Below, one piece after another: positions 1-7,951 of a stretch of 64,000 bases of DNA; position 1 is the first letter of the stretch; each line of letters starts with the position of its first letter. The notes beneath the pieces are model-generated. The model was not told the DNA's origin. It made no database searches and worked only from the letters and a program-made list of their open reading frames with translations. The position numbers were made by a program, and so were the translations under genes. Origin of the DNA: Pelagihabitans sp963710535 (GTDB lineage Bacteria > Bacteroidota > Bacteroidia > Flavobacteriales > Flavobacteriaceae); NCBI GenBank assembly GCA_963710535.1, contig CAVQAW010000008.1, positions 372,001 to 436,000 of the forward strand, written 5' to 3'.

Positions 1-222
1 ATATTTATTGGAACTGCTCAATCCTGCAGTAAATGAGGTGATTGCCAAAGTGCCGATGAGAAATAGACCCGTAACCCCTGCCAAGACATTGCGCTGAATT
101 TTACTGCGCTTCAATTCCTTGTTCTTGAATTTTATCTGATCTAAAAGTCGTTCATTGATGATCTGGGCCTTATCGATGTCTTTGTGCAATTCCAGCAAAT
201 CGCTTTCTTCTATAAATGGCAT
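1..222 (-). CDS. Hypothetical coiled-coil/membrane protein (partial)
   Basis: The gene starts with ATG at 222 and runs off the left edge in frame, so only its first 74 codons are visible. The N-terminus (MPFIEESDLLELHKDIDKAQ) is charged and heptad-like, which suggests a short coiled coil over residues 5-45. A hydrophobic stretch follows at about residues 47-66 (VLAGVTGLFLIGTLAI) and fits one membrane helix. It looks like a small conserved flavobacterial membrane protein whose function I do not know. A perfect -7 box lies about 85 bases upstream, so it probably has its own promoter. Confidence 0.7.
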   Translation of the reverse strand, partial: MPFIEESDLLELHKDIDKAQIINERLLDQIKFKNKELKRSKIQRNVLAGVTGLFLIGTLAITSFTAGLSSSNKY

Positions 223-305
223 GTGCAGTGCGTTTTAGGGGAAGGTTATCTCGCTAAAGTTAACCAAAAACTTGGTAATGTTAATTAAAAAAAGACCAAT
301 TGTTG

Positions 306-313
306 CAAAAATA
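306..313 (-). promoter_or_regulatory. Candidate Bacteroidota -7 promoter element
   Basis: On the minus strand this reads TATTTTTG, a perfect match to the Bacteroidota -7 consensus TAnnTTTG. It lies upstream of the partial gene that starts at 222. No clear TTG box is seen at the expected -33 spacing, so the call rests on the -7 match and position alone. Confidence 0.35.
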
Positions 314-384
314 GGTTTTTTCGTGGTTTATATGCGATAAAACGCTGTTAAAAATAAGCATAGACTTGATATTCATCGGTTTAG

Positions 385-1224
385 CTATGCATCCGAAAGC
401 AGGTATATGCCATCATTTTTAATGTCGATCTTCCTGGCCTTATAAAGGGTCCCTATCCCTTTTTTGAACGTTTTTTTGCTCATTTCCAATTGCTTGGTGA
501 TCTCTTTTGGGTCTGATTTATCGTGCAATGGTAAAAATCCGCCATGATGCTTCAAGGTTTGATAGATCTTATCGGCAGCAGGCTCCAAAACTTTCTGCCC
601 GAGAGGTTCTAGACTGATATCGATTTTGTTATCCGGCCGAATGGTTTTTACGTAGCCCTTCAATTTGTTCCCTACCGCAATCCTTTTAAAGATTTCATTG
701 GAATATACCAATCCCCTATGCTTGTCATTGATGATGACCTCCCAACCCAAATCGGTCAATCGAGTCACCATAAGATCGACTTCTTCCCACGGCTTTACCG
801 TGAGGTCATCGTTGCTCAGAAAACGGTCTATCTTGTTCGACCCCACCAGTCGGAAGGATTGCTCATCCATGTAGCAGTGGATCACATACCATTGTCCTTC
901 CTTCATTTTATCGCGTTGTTCCCTGAAAGGCACAAAGAGATGTTTCTCCAGGCCCCAATCCAAAAAAGCCCCGATTTTATTCACCTCGATCACCTTCAGG
1001 AATCCAAAAGTATTCCTTCTTACAAAAGGGGTTAGGGTAGTTGCCACAGGTCTTTCTTCATGGTCTAAGTAACAGAAGACGTTCAGCTTGCCACCTATCT
1101 CAAATGTTTTGGGCACATACTTGTTGGGCAGCAATATTTCCGCCCCCGTTTCACTCGACAAAAAAAGCCCTACGCTGGTGTCCCTAACGATTTCGAGGGT
1201 ATTAAAATTTCCAAGTTCGATCAT
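385..1224 (-). CDS. cvfB: S1-like RNA-binding protein, CvfB family
   Basis: The 279-residue protein has the layout of CvfB/YitL: three consecutive S1-like beta-barrel domains over about residues 1-205 and a C-terminal winged-helix domain over about 215-279. The S1 character shows in GAFLDWGLEKHLFVPF near residue 84 and in GNKLKGYVKTIRPDNKIDIS near residue 186. The C-terminal segment has the KKTFKKGIGTLYKARKI pattern seen in this family. CvfB proteins bind RNA and affect virulence or regulatory genes in Firmicutes; the role in Bacteroidota is not established. It stands alone on the minus strand behind a terminator of the DUF2853 gene. Confidence 0.85.
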   Translation of the reverse strand: MIELGNFNTLEIVRDTSVGLFLSSETGAEILLPNKYVPKTFEIGGKLNVFCYLDHEERPVATTLTPFVRRNTFGFLKVIEVNKIGAFLDWGLEKHLFVPFREQRDKMKEGQWYVIHCYMDEQSFRLVGSNKIDRFLSNDDLTVKPWEEVDLMVTRLTDLGWEVIINDKHRGLVYSNEIFKRIAVGNKLKGYVKTIRPDNKIDISLEPLGQKVLEPAADKIYQTLKHHGGFLPLHDKSDPKEITKQLEMSKKTFKKGIGTLYKARKIDIKNDGIYLLSDA

Positions 1225-1346
1225 TTGACAAAGGTAATTCTAAAATAAAAGGAATGACAATAATTGACCAGCCTAGTTCATTTGGTCGTTTTCGGGCGAT
1301 GGGCGCCAAATTGGCTACCTACCGATCCGAAGAACCTTTCGGTCAT

Positions 1347-1377
1347 AAAAAAGGCCATTCAAATCCTGAATGGCCTT
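1347..1377 (-). terminator. Rho-independent terminator after the DUF2853 gene
   Basis: AAGGCCATTCA at 1351-1361 and TGAATGGCCTT at 1367-1377 form a perfect 11-bp stem with a 5-base loop. Read on the minus strand the stem runs into a TTTTTT tract, so it ends transcription of the men/DUF2853 operon before cvfB. Confidence 0.85.
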
Positions 1378-1397
1378 TCATGAAGTGTTAACCCCTT

Positions 1398-1739
1398 TTA
1401 TTTATAAACTGAAGCCTTTTTGAAGTGCTTGCACAGCATATAGTATACCACTGCCCTGTGCTTGTTCCTATTTGAAGAACCATATTTTTCCATCACGGTT
1501 TTAACTGCGGACATCAATTCGGGCCCCTCTTTCAGTCCCAATTTCTTGATGAGATAATTTTTCTTTACGGTCTCCAGTTCTTTATCATCCGAGCCAGATA
1601 CTTTGGCAGCATCTGCATTGTAAATGGCGGGACCTAAGCCGACCGCAACTTTAGTAAGCAATGCCATATCAGCGGCTTCTCCAAATTTAGCTTTGATATC
1701 TTCTGCATATTGCTTGATTAAATCGTCTCTCTTACTCAT
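1398..1739 (-). CDS. DUF2853 family protein
   Basis: This small 113-residue protein matches DUF2853 in length and pattern: it opens MSKRDDLIKQYAEDIKAKFG, carries a lysine-rich helical middle (LETVKKNYLIKKLGLKEG), and ends in an Arg/Lys-rich helix with HRAVVYYMLCKHF near residues 93-105. No enzyme motif or signal peptide is seen, so it should be cytoplasmic. It begins 13 bases after the menD stop and could be the last gene of that operon, although an imperfect TAnnTTTG-like sequence (TATCTTCG) inside the 3' end of menD might give it a separate promoter. Function unknown. Confidence 0.8.
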   Translation of the reverse strand: MSKRDDLIKQYAEDIKAKFGEAADMALLTKVAVGLGPAIYNADAAKVSGSDDKELETVKKNYLIKKLGLKEGPELMSAVKTVMEKYGSSNRNKHRAVVYYMLCKHFKKASVYK

Positions 1740-1752
1740 AATATTTAAGGTC

Positions 1753-3531
1753 TTAAGGGTTAATGTTTACTGCAAACGAAGATATAAAATCAAAATAAGC
1801 AAGCAAAATTTTATTGTTCATTAATCTAGGTGTTTTAATCTCAAGGAGTTGCGGTTTCAGTGAAGGGGAATAAAAATGGCCCAAAGTGCTTTCCAGTTCC
1901 TTTGCCTCGGATACGATTTGATATCCCAAGCCGTGCATTTCACACAATTGAGAAGCGTCTAATGCATGTGTTGTTTCGAAGAATGTCTCGAATTTTTCAG
2001 TATCCTCTTTTCCCGGTAAGATCCTGAAAATGCCCCCGCCCCCATTGTTGACCAAGATGATGCGGAAGTCGGGGCGGATGTATTTGTTCCATAGGGCATT
2101 GCCATCGTAAAAAAAACTCAGATCACCGGTAATCAACAAGGTAGGTTCCTTGCAATAATATGCGGCTCCTATTGCCGTGGAGGTACTGCCATCGATACCA
2201 CTTGTGCCCCTATTCGAGAACACCCTCAAGGAAGGATGCAACTTAAAAAGTTGTGCATAGCGCACGGTTGAACTATTGGCCAGTTGCAGCTGTCGGTTTT
2301 CGGGAATGCCTTTCAGGACGTGATGAAATGCCAGCAGGTCGGAAAAAGGAATTTGTTTCAAATAAGCGTCCCGTTTCGATTCCCCTTCCATTTTAATGCT
2401 GTTCCAGAACTGGAAATAATCGCCTGTTCCCTGAGACGTGAACTGGAAAAGACCCTCAAAAAATGTATTGGCGCTGCATTTAAAATGATGGGATAAACAG
2501 AAATAAGTGTCGTTGGCCCGCAACGGATCGATGTGCCAATGGTGCTTAGGCCCATATTGGCGCAAAAAGGCCTTTATTTTTTTGGAGACGACCATCCCTC
2601 CAAAGGTGACCAATACATCAGGTCGTAGTTTTTCAAAAAGCTCGTCTTTTAATTCCGATTTTTCTATCGGGGCAATGATACTATCGATGCTCGGAAAAAA
2701 ATCGGGATGGTATAGGTTTGAGGTCGTCTCGGTAAATACCACAACCGTAGGGTCCTTGGCAAGTATTTCCATTAAGGCCTGATCGGCAGTACTGGGTGGA
2801 TTGACCCCAACCAGCACCATTTTCTTGGAGGCAGCGTTCCATAGCGCTCCAAAGGAGGCCATATTTATGGGGCTATCGATATTTTCGACCACCAAGGGCA
2901 CGACCATGGGTTCAATCTCTATTTCACTTTCTAAACCATAGAGCGGCTCTTCGAAAGGAACGTTGATATGTACCGGTAATGATGAGGTCAGCAGTACGTT
3001 AAATGCAGCGTTCAACTCGGCATCATTGTGGTGCTGCACTTCCTTTTGGGCACCGGCAAGGCTTATATTTTCCAACCATTTGGGCCTGTATTGCTTTATC
3101 CTATCCAACGCATGTACCAAATCTTGTTTCAAATTGGCCGAATAGCCAATATGACGATCAAAAACATGGTCCTGCCGTATGGTTTGTCCGTCGCCCACAT
3201 CGATCTTATATTCAGGTCGATCTGCCGAAATCACCACCAATGGAATTTGACTGTAGTAGGCTTCGGCAATGGCTGGATAATAGTTCAACAATGCGCTGCC
3301 CGAGGTACACAACAATGCCACCGGCTCCCGCAAGAATTGGGCCATTCCCATTCCAAAGAACGCGGCGCAGCGTTCATCCACAATACTCATACAATTGAAA
3401 TAGGGATCTTCTGAAAAACCGATGATCAAAGGGGCATTACGAGATCCTGGGGATATGACAACGTTTTTAATCCCCCTTGCCTTGCAATGCAGAACGACGG
3501 TTTGTGCAGAGGGAATACTGGAGTGCTTCAT
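1753..3531 (-). CDS. menD: 2-succinyl-5-enolpyruvyl-6-hydroxy-3-cyclohexene-1-carboxylate synthase (MenD)
   Basis: MenD is the thiamine-diphosphate enzyme that joins 2-oxoglutarate to isochorismate in menaquinone synthesis. The N-terminal part has VISPGSRNAPLIIGF and the catalytic-glutamate segment SIVDERCAAFFGMGMA. The C-terminal ThDP/metal site is visible as GTSGIDGSTSTAIGAA, ITGDLSFFYDGNAL and LVNNGGGGIFRILPG. From the ATG at 3531 the protein has 592 residues, normal for bacterial MenD. The frame extends to a TTG at 3552, but MKHSSIPSAQTVV is the better start. The isochorismate synthase gene lies 51 bases upstream, so substrate and enzyme are made from one operon. Confidence 0.95.
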   Translation of the reverse strand: MKHSSIPSAQTVVLHCKARGIKNVVISPGSRNAPLIIGFSEDPYFNCMSIVDERCAAFFGMGMAQFLREPVALLCTSGSALLNYYPAIAEAYYSQIPLVVISADRPEYKIDVGDGQTIRQDHVFDRHIGYSANLKQDLVHALDRIKQYRPKWLENISLAGAQKEVQHHNDAELNAAFNVLLTSSLPVHINVPFEEPLYGLESEIEIEPMVVPLVVENIDSPINMASFGALWNAASKKMVLVGVNPPSTADQALMEILAKDPTVVVFTETTSNLYHPDFFPSIDSIIAPIEKSELKDELFEKLRPDVLVTFGGMVVSKKIKAFLRQYGPKHHWHIDPLRANDTYFCLSHHFKCSANTFFEGLFQFTSQGTGDYFQFWNSIKMEGESKRDAYLKQIPFSDLLAFHHVLKGIPENRQLQLANSSTVRYAQLFKLHPSLRVFSNRGTSGIDGSTSTAIGAAYYCKEPTLLITGDLSFFYDGNALWNKYIRPDFRIILVNNGGGGIFRILPGKEDTEKFETFFETTHALDASQLCEMHGLGYQIVSEAKELESTLGHFYSPSLKPQLLEIKTPRLMNNKILLAYFDFISSFAVNINP

Positions 3532-3582
3532 CACTGCAAAAATACGACGCAAAGTGCTGCCAACCCAATCTTGGGCAAAAAA

Positions 3583-4689
3583 CTATGCTTCGGATAGTAC
3601 TTTGATCATGGTAAGGCTTTTGTTGACCGTTTCCTCCCATTCCTTCTCCGGATTCGAATCTTTGGTAATTCCGCCACCGACATAAACGATGGCCTCGTTC
3701 GAGATCAATTGCATACAGCGCAGGTTCACGTAGAGCGCGGTGAACGGCTTGAGCGATCGGTAAGCCCTGTTTTCAATATTTTTTCCGTTGGGTGCCCTAT
3801 ATTTTTCCTGCAGCATATTCAATTCCCCTAAATAGCCCGTATAGTAGGTCCGATCATAGGATTCGTTCTGAAGGATGAACTTTTTGGCTTCCTCCATGGG
3901 CAGGCCACATACAGCCGGTGTTGGATGCATCGCCTGGATCAATTCCTTCAGCTCCGTGTTGAGGCTGCCGGTAATTCTGGTTCTTAAATGCCATAAACTC
4001 CCTGCAAGTACCGATTCCAAACCAAAGATTTTCAAATCCGTCACTTTATCAGCCAATACGTTTTTGATATATTCGGTGACCATGGCCTGTTCTTCGAGTT
4101 CTTTCCTGCCCCAATCCGGTTTTTCCGGCCCAATGGCGATTTGGGTCCCTGCCAATGACATCGTGGTGAACCTGCCATTTTGTAATTGTAGTAATATCTC
4201 GGGCGTAGCGCCCAACCACATGCCGATTTTAGGATGAAACCATAAGTAACAAAAGGCCGAGGCATAACGATCGATCAAGGTTAGAAAGAGTTGGAGCGGT
4301 GGGGTCGCGTTGGGCAATTTGAGCGCTCTGGATAGCACCAATTTATCGATGACCCCACCATCTATGACAGACTTTGCCTTGTTGACCAAGGCGATATGGG
4401 CTGCCCGATAGCTGTCCTGTTCATAATGTTTGGTTTTCGACATAGGGATTGCCCGAGATTTTGTAGGTTGAACTAGGCTGATTTTTTCGTCCAAGGACAT
4501 CAAAACAGCGGGACTTCTCCCATCAAAAGGAGCGAACACAAAACCGCTTTCGGAATAATCGGCCACGAAATTCAGCGTATCGTTGTGCTGTAAAATAGCA
4601 TGCACGATATTTTCGTTGGGCTTTCGATAAAGTACAAAAGGAAGTTGTTTGGCCAATTGGACTTCCAATTTTTCCAGAAATGCTTCCAA
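3583..4689 (-). CDS. menF: Isochorismate synthase (MenF/EntC type)
   Basis: The enzyme converts chorismate to isochorismate, the entry step of menaquinone synthesis. Chorismate-binding motifs are clear: GATPEILLQL, MSLAGTQ, the HPTPAVCGLP block, ESYDRTYYTGYLGE and the C-terminal VYVGGGITKDSNPEKEWEE. An ATG at 4755 would overlap the upstream thioesterase gene by about 60 bases and add residues foreign to the family. A TTG at 4689, four bases after that gene's TAA, gives a start (LEAFLEKLEVQLAKQLPFV) that fits homologues, so I chose it; the protein then has 368 residues. Translational coupling to the thioesterase gene is likely. Confidence 0.9.
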   Translation of the reverse strand: MEAFLEKLEVQLAKQLPFVLYRKPNENIVHAILQHNDTLNFVADYSESGFVFAPFDGRSPAVLMSLDEKISLVQPTKSRAIPMSKTKHYEQDSYRAAHIALVNKAKSVIDGGVIDKLVLSRALKLPNATPPLQLFLTLIDRYASAFCYLWFHPKIGMWLGATPEILLQLQNGRFTTMSLAGTQIAIGPEKPDWGRKELEEQAMVTEYIKNVLADKVTDLKIFGLESVLAGSLWHLRTRITGSLNTELKELIQAMHPTPAVCGLPMEEAKKFILQNESYDRTYYTGYLGELNMLQEKYRAPNGKNIENRAYRSLKPFTALYVNLRCMQLISNEAIVYVGGGITKDSNPEKEWEETVNKSLTMIKVLSEA

Positions 4690-4693
4690 TATT

Positions 4694-5116
4694 TTATTTT
4701 TTCGGTAAAGAGATGGTAGTGAGTTTGCAGACCGAAACGAGGTTGTTTTCAGCATCGGTTATTTTGATATCCCATAATTGGGTAGTGCGGCCTCTATGTA
4801 AAATGATCGCCTTTGCAAAAACCTCCCCCTCTTTTACGCTGCGAACATGGTTGGCAGCAATTTCAATGCCCCTTATCTTTTGGTGCGCCGCATCCAAAAA
4901 AATATAGGATGCCATACTGCCCACACTCTCTGCCAAGGCCACCATGGCCCCGCCATGAAGTACCCCATCGGGCTGGTGAACGCTGGCATTCACCGGCATC
5001 TTGCCCACCAAATAATTTTCGCCTACCTCCACATACTCAATCGATAAGGTCTCCATCAATGTGTTTTTGGAAGAATTGTTGCAGACCGCTAGAATTTTCT
5101 CCTGAATTTCATTCAT
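4694..5116 (-). CDS. Hotdog thioesterase, probable DHNA-CoA hydrolase (MenI role)
   Basis: This is a PaaI/YbgC-class hotdog thioesterase of 140 residues. The family motif HQPDGVLHGGAMVALAESVG holds the catalytic acid/HGG region, followed by the usual EIAANHVRSVKEGEV strand. It leads an operon with isochorismate synthase and MenD, which points to hydrolysis of 1,4-dihydroxy-2-naphthoyl-CoA, the step otherwise lacking a gene here; that role is inferred from context. An upstream ATG at 5143 would add nine residues (MPNFTKNEY), but MNEIQEKILAVCN is the usual start in relatives. A broad-specificity PaaI-like thioesterase remains possible. Confidence 0.8.
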   Translation of the reverse strand: MNEIQEKILAVCNNSSKNTLMETLSIEYVEVGENYLVGKMPVNASVHQPDGVLHGGAMVALAESVGSMASYIFLDAAHQKIRGIEIAANHVRSVKEGEVFAKAIILHRGRTTQLWDIKITDAENNLVSVCKLTTISLPKK

Positions 5117-5164
5117 GTATTCATTTTTTGTAAAATTAGGCATTCCCTAAAAAACTAAAGCACT

Positions 5165-5172
5165 TATCTTTG
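5165..5172 (+). promoter_or_regulatory. Candidate -7 promoter element for the hydrolase run
   Basis: TATCTTTG is a perfect TAnnTTTG match in the gap between the divergent thioesterase and hydrolase genes. It would start transcription near 5179, about 85 bases before the chosen hydrolase ATG. No -33 TTG is evident. Confidence 0.4.
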
Positions 5173-5262
5173 GATGGGCCGATTGATATGAATTATTGAA
5201 ACCGAAGGATATTGCCTAGCCTTCCTTCAAAATCCAAATTGATAAAAGTGCGCCGTTCGACC

Positions 5263-5907
5263 ATGAACAACTCGGAACATCAGGTAAACTACCGAACCGT
5301 CAATACGTATTCTACCTTGAATGACCTTACTCCAGCAACCGAAAATGTTTGGGTGGTCTTTCACGGCATCGGTTATCTGAGCCGTTACTTCATCAGGTAT
5401 TTTGACAGCCTGCCGGAAGCTACAAATTATATTATTGCGCCACAGGCCCCTTCCAAATATTACTTGAACAACGACTATAGAAATGTAGGTGCCAGTTGGC
5501 TTACCAAAGAAAACACGGTTGTAGAGACCAAGAACGATCTGGCTTACCTCGAAGCCGTTATGGAGCGAGAACATATCCCGGATCGCTGCAGGTTGATCGT
5601 TTTCGGCTTCTCGCAGGGGGTTTCCATCGCCATGCGATGGTTGGCACAACGCAAGTTGCCGTGCCATCACTTGGTGCTATATGCCGGCGGTATTCCCAAA
5701 GAGCTCCAAGCTTCAGATTTTGCTTTTCTGATGGAAGCCAAGGGAAAAATTACCTCCGTTGTTGGCGATTCCGATGAATTTTTGACCCCGGAACGGCGCG
5801 ATGCGGAAATGGAAAAACTGAAGCGACTGTTCCACGGGAAGGCAAAATCGGTCGTTTTTAAAGGCGGCCATACATTGAACAAAGAACTTTTATCCGCATT
5901 GATCTGA
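5263..5907 (+). CDS. Alpha/beta hydrolase, phospholipase/carboxylesterase family
   Basis: The 214-residue protein is a small serine hydrolase of the carboxylesterase/phospholipase type. The oxyanion region FHGIGY is at about residues 33-38, the nucleophile elbow GFSQG places Ser117, GDSDEF offers the acid near Asp169-171, and GGHTL gives His203. No signal peptide is present, so it should act in the cytoplasm; substrate unknown. A TTG at 5212 would add 17 residues, but the ATG at 5263 fits the family better. Its stop overlaps the start of the GNAT gene (TGATG), so the two are translationally coupled. Confidence 0.85.
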   Translation: MNNSEHQVNYRTVNTYSTLNDLTPATENVWVVFHGIGYLSRYFIRYFDSLPEATNYIIAPQAPSKYYLNNDYRNVGASWLTKENTVVETKNDLAYLEAVMEREHIPDRCRLIVFGFSQGVSIAMRWLAQRKLPCHHLVLYAGGIPKELQASDFAFLMEAKGKITSVVGDSDEFLTPERRDAEMEKLKRLFHGKAKSVVFKGGHTLNKELLSALI

Positions 5908-6470
5908 TGGAACTTGAAGTGATTTTGGAGAACGACCATGTGAGGTTAACTCCCTTAAAATTAAATAATTACGAAAACCTACTGGCGATAGCCGCCGAGG
6001 ACCGATTGGTACAATACTCCCCTTCCGATATTGCAACGCCCGCTGGGCTAAAGGCCTATGTTGAAACGGCGTTAAATCACCAAAGGGAGAAAACCGCGCT
6101 TCCGTTCATCGTTTATGACAAACGCAGTCGTTGCTATGCCGGTGCAACCAGATATATGAACATTGGATGGCACAATAAGGTGCTTGAAATTGGATCTACA
6201 TGGATCGGAAGGGAGTTTCAGGGCACAGGACTCAACACCCAGATGAAATTATTGATGATCGACCACGCTTTTGATACCATGGGTTTTGAAAAAGTGGAAT
6301 TCCGGATCGATGAGCGAAACCTCCGCTCCCGCGGGGCCGTTGAAAAATTGGGAGCCGTACTGGAAGGTGTCTTGAGGCGAAATGTCTATTTGTTGGATGG
6401 TTTCAAGCGAAATACCTGCTGCTATGGTATCTTAAAAGAAGAATGGAAAGGAAAAACATCCGCTAACTAA
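5907..6470 (+). CDS. GNAT family N-acetyltransferase (RimJ/RimL type)
   Basis: This 187-residue protein has the RimJ/RimL GNAT fold: VRLTPLKLNNYENLLAIA at the start, the beta-strand GATRYMNIGWHNKVLEIGSTW, the acetyl-CoA loop WIGREFQGTGLNTQMKLLM near residues 103-121, and the ERNLRSRGAVEKLGAVLEG segment near 133-151. That loop lacks the most common QxxGxG spelling but keeps Q-G-T-G-L. Members acetylate protein N-termini or small amines; the substrate cannot be read here. It overlaps the hydrolase stop by one base and is followed 10 bases later by a VOC gene. Confidence 0.9.
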   Translation: MELEVILENDHVRLTPLKLNNYENLLAIAAEDRLVQYSPSDIATPAGLKAYVETALNHQREKTALPFIVYDKRSRCYAGATRYMNIGWHNKVLEIGSTWIGREFQGTGLNTQMKLLMIDHAFDTMGFEKVEFRIDERNLRSRGAVEKLGAVLEGVLRRNVYLLDGFKRNTCCYGILKEEWKGKTSAN

Positions 6471-6480
6471 AATCTCCCTA

Positions 6481-6885
6481 ATGCTACAAATTGCACAAAT
6501 AAGTCTATTGGTCAAAGATTATGATGAAGCAATCGCTTTTTATACGCAGAAATTGGGTTTTGAGCTTTTGGAAGATACCTTGTTGAATGGAACAAAGCGT
6601 TGGGTGGTAGTGAGGCCCAAGGACAGCGATGGGGCAGCGTTGCTTTTGGCCAAGGCGGACAGCGATGGGCAATTGGAGACTATAGGCAATCAAACGGGGG
6701 GGCGGGTTTTTCTTTTCCTTCACTCCAATGCTTTTGAAAAAGACTACCAACACATGCTTGATCATGGGGTTGAATTCTTGGAAAACCCGAGGGAAGAAAC
6801 CTATGGTACCGTAGTGGTATTTAAGGATTTATATGGTAATCTATGGGATCTCATCGGGGCGAAAACCCGTGATGACCAACAATAA
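6481..6885 (+). CDS. VOC family protein (glyoxalase/dioxygenase fold)
   Basis: The 134-residue protein has the paired beta-alpha-beta-beta-beta layout of the vicinal-oxygen-chelate superfamily: QISLLVKDYDEAIAFYTQKLGFELLEDT at the start and FKDLYGNLWDLIG near the C-terminus. The usual metal ligands are only partly obvious: the first-strand His is replaced by Gln/Ser in this reading, while a Glu/Asp near the end is present. It may therefore be a resistance or binding protein instead of a true glyoxalase I. It closes the three-gene run that starts with the hydrolase. Confidence 0.85.
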   Translation: MLQIAQISLLVKDYDEAIAFYTQKLGFELLEDTLLNGTKRWVVVRPKDSDGAALLLAKADSDGQLETIGNQTGGRVFLFLHSNAFEKDYQHMLDHGVEFLENPREETYGTVVVFKDLYGNLWDLIGAKTRDDQQ

Positions 6886-6906
6886 CCTAGTAGAAGCGGT
6901 CAAGGA

Positions 6907-7836
6907 TCAGTGTTCGGCCGCTACCTTATCATTTTCGTAGTAAATGATTTTTCTTGAGGTATATGCATTTTCAGGCTTGATGATTTGCTTCACCCAGTTA
7001 CCGGTTCTTTCGTTATCGAATTGGTAAACGAATTCCTTTACCGCGGTTTGCTTGCCCTTTACAGTTTCGCTCTTCGTTAAATCGCCTTCCTCATTGTAGG
7101 TATATTTTGTGTTCGAAATGGCGCTGAATTGGGCGGTATTCCCATCAAACCCGAACTGGGTTTCTTCAAGCAGTTTTCCTCTGGAATCAAAAATTTCTTC
7201 TATGGCTTTGTTGGGTACACCGTTGAGAAATTCTTTGGTCAAAATCACTTTTTCTGTGGATTTGTTCTTGGAAATCCGTTCCGAGCTGCGAATCGACTTT
7301 TGCAAAACGCCGTTCAACAGATAGTCTACCGTATTTTCATTTTTTAGGCTGCTGTATTCCAAGAGGGTCTCATCGTTACCATTATTGTTGGCCCTAATGA
7401 TCTTAATCAATTTGCTATCGCTATCAAAATGGTATTGGTACTGGTCCAGAAACACCTTGTCGTAGGAAACTATTTTTTCGGTAACCACTTTGTTCTCGGT
7501 GGTATCTATGGTATAAAAATTAGCGATACTGGTAGATCGATCGAATGCTTTATCCCTATAATTCTCCAATCTTTTTTCGGCCAGCTCCCCTTCTTTATAA
7601 AAGTAGTAGGTAATATCATAATCCGTGTCGTTGTATCGGGTCACCGATTTTGTAAGTCGGCCTTCCTTATCGAATTCATATTCCTCCTTGCCATAATCCG
7701 TCGTGATAAAACATGACTTGACCTCTCCTTTCAGGTCAAAATCCACAGTCGTAAAAATTTTGATTTCCTGCGCTTCGCAGATGAACGGGGCTATCAAAAA
7801 AAGGCAAAAAAGTAAAAAGGGGTATTTTATCATCAT
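6907..7836 (-). CDS. Secreted protein with YD-like repeats, function unknown
   Basis: The first 22 residues (MMIKYPFLLFCLFLIAPFIC, then EAQ) look like a signal peptide, so the mature 285-residue protein should be periplasmic or outer-membrane linked. The body is built from short beta-hairpin units such as YEFDKEGRLTKSVTRYND, IFDSRGKLLEETQFGFD and YTYNEEGDLTKSETVKGK. These resemble the YD/RHS-type or antitoxin-like beta repeats found in many Bacteroidota secreted proteins. No catalytic motif or C-terminal type IX sorting domain is seen. It stands alone between convergent and co-directional genes. Confidence 0.65.
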   Translation of the reverse strand: MMIKYPFLLFCLFLIAPFICEAQEIKIFTTVDFDLKGEVKSCFITTDYGKEEYEFDKEGRLTKSVTRYNDTDYDITYYFYKEGELAEKRLENYRDKAFDRSTSIANFYTIDTTENKVVTEKIVSYDKVFLDQYQYHFDSDSKLIKIIRANNNGNDETLLEYSSLKNENTVDYLLNGVLQKSIRSSERISKNKSTEKVILTKEFLNGVPNKAIEEIFDSRGKLLEETQFGFDGNTAQFSAISNTKYTYNEEGDLTKSETVKGKQTAVKEFVYQFDNERTGNWVKQIIKPENAYTSRKIIYYENDKVAAEH

Positions 7837-7891
7837 GGCACAAAATTACCTTTTATTCAACCAATCAGAAAACAAATCCGCTGTCAAAAAC

Positions 7892-7920
7892 AAAAAGGGA
7901 CAGCTTAAACTGTCCCTTTT
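7892..7920 (-). terminator. dnaK terminator
   Basis: AAAAGGGACAG at 7893-7903 pairs perfectly with CTGTCCCTTTT at 7910-7920 around a six-base loop. It lies 31 bases after the dnaK stop, and on the minus strand the stem ends in a T tract. Confidence 0.85.
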
Positions 7921-7951
7921 CGATGAAATACCATCAATATGTTGCATTGGG

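Noticed and set aside
6690..6715. A G-rich run near 6697 in the VOC gene that could hide a frameshift
   Set aside because: The VOC protein reads through it without loss of fold or premature stop.
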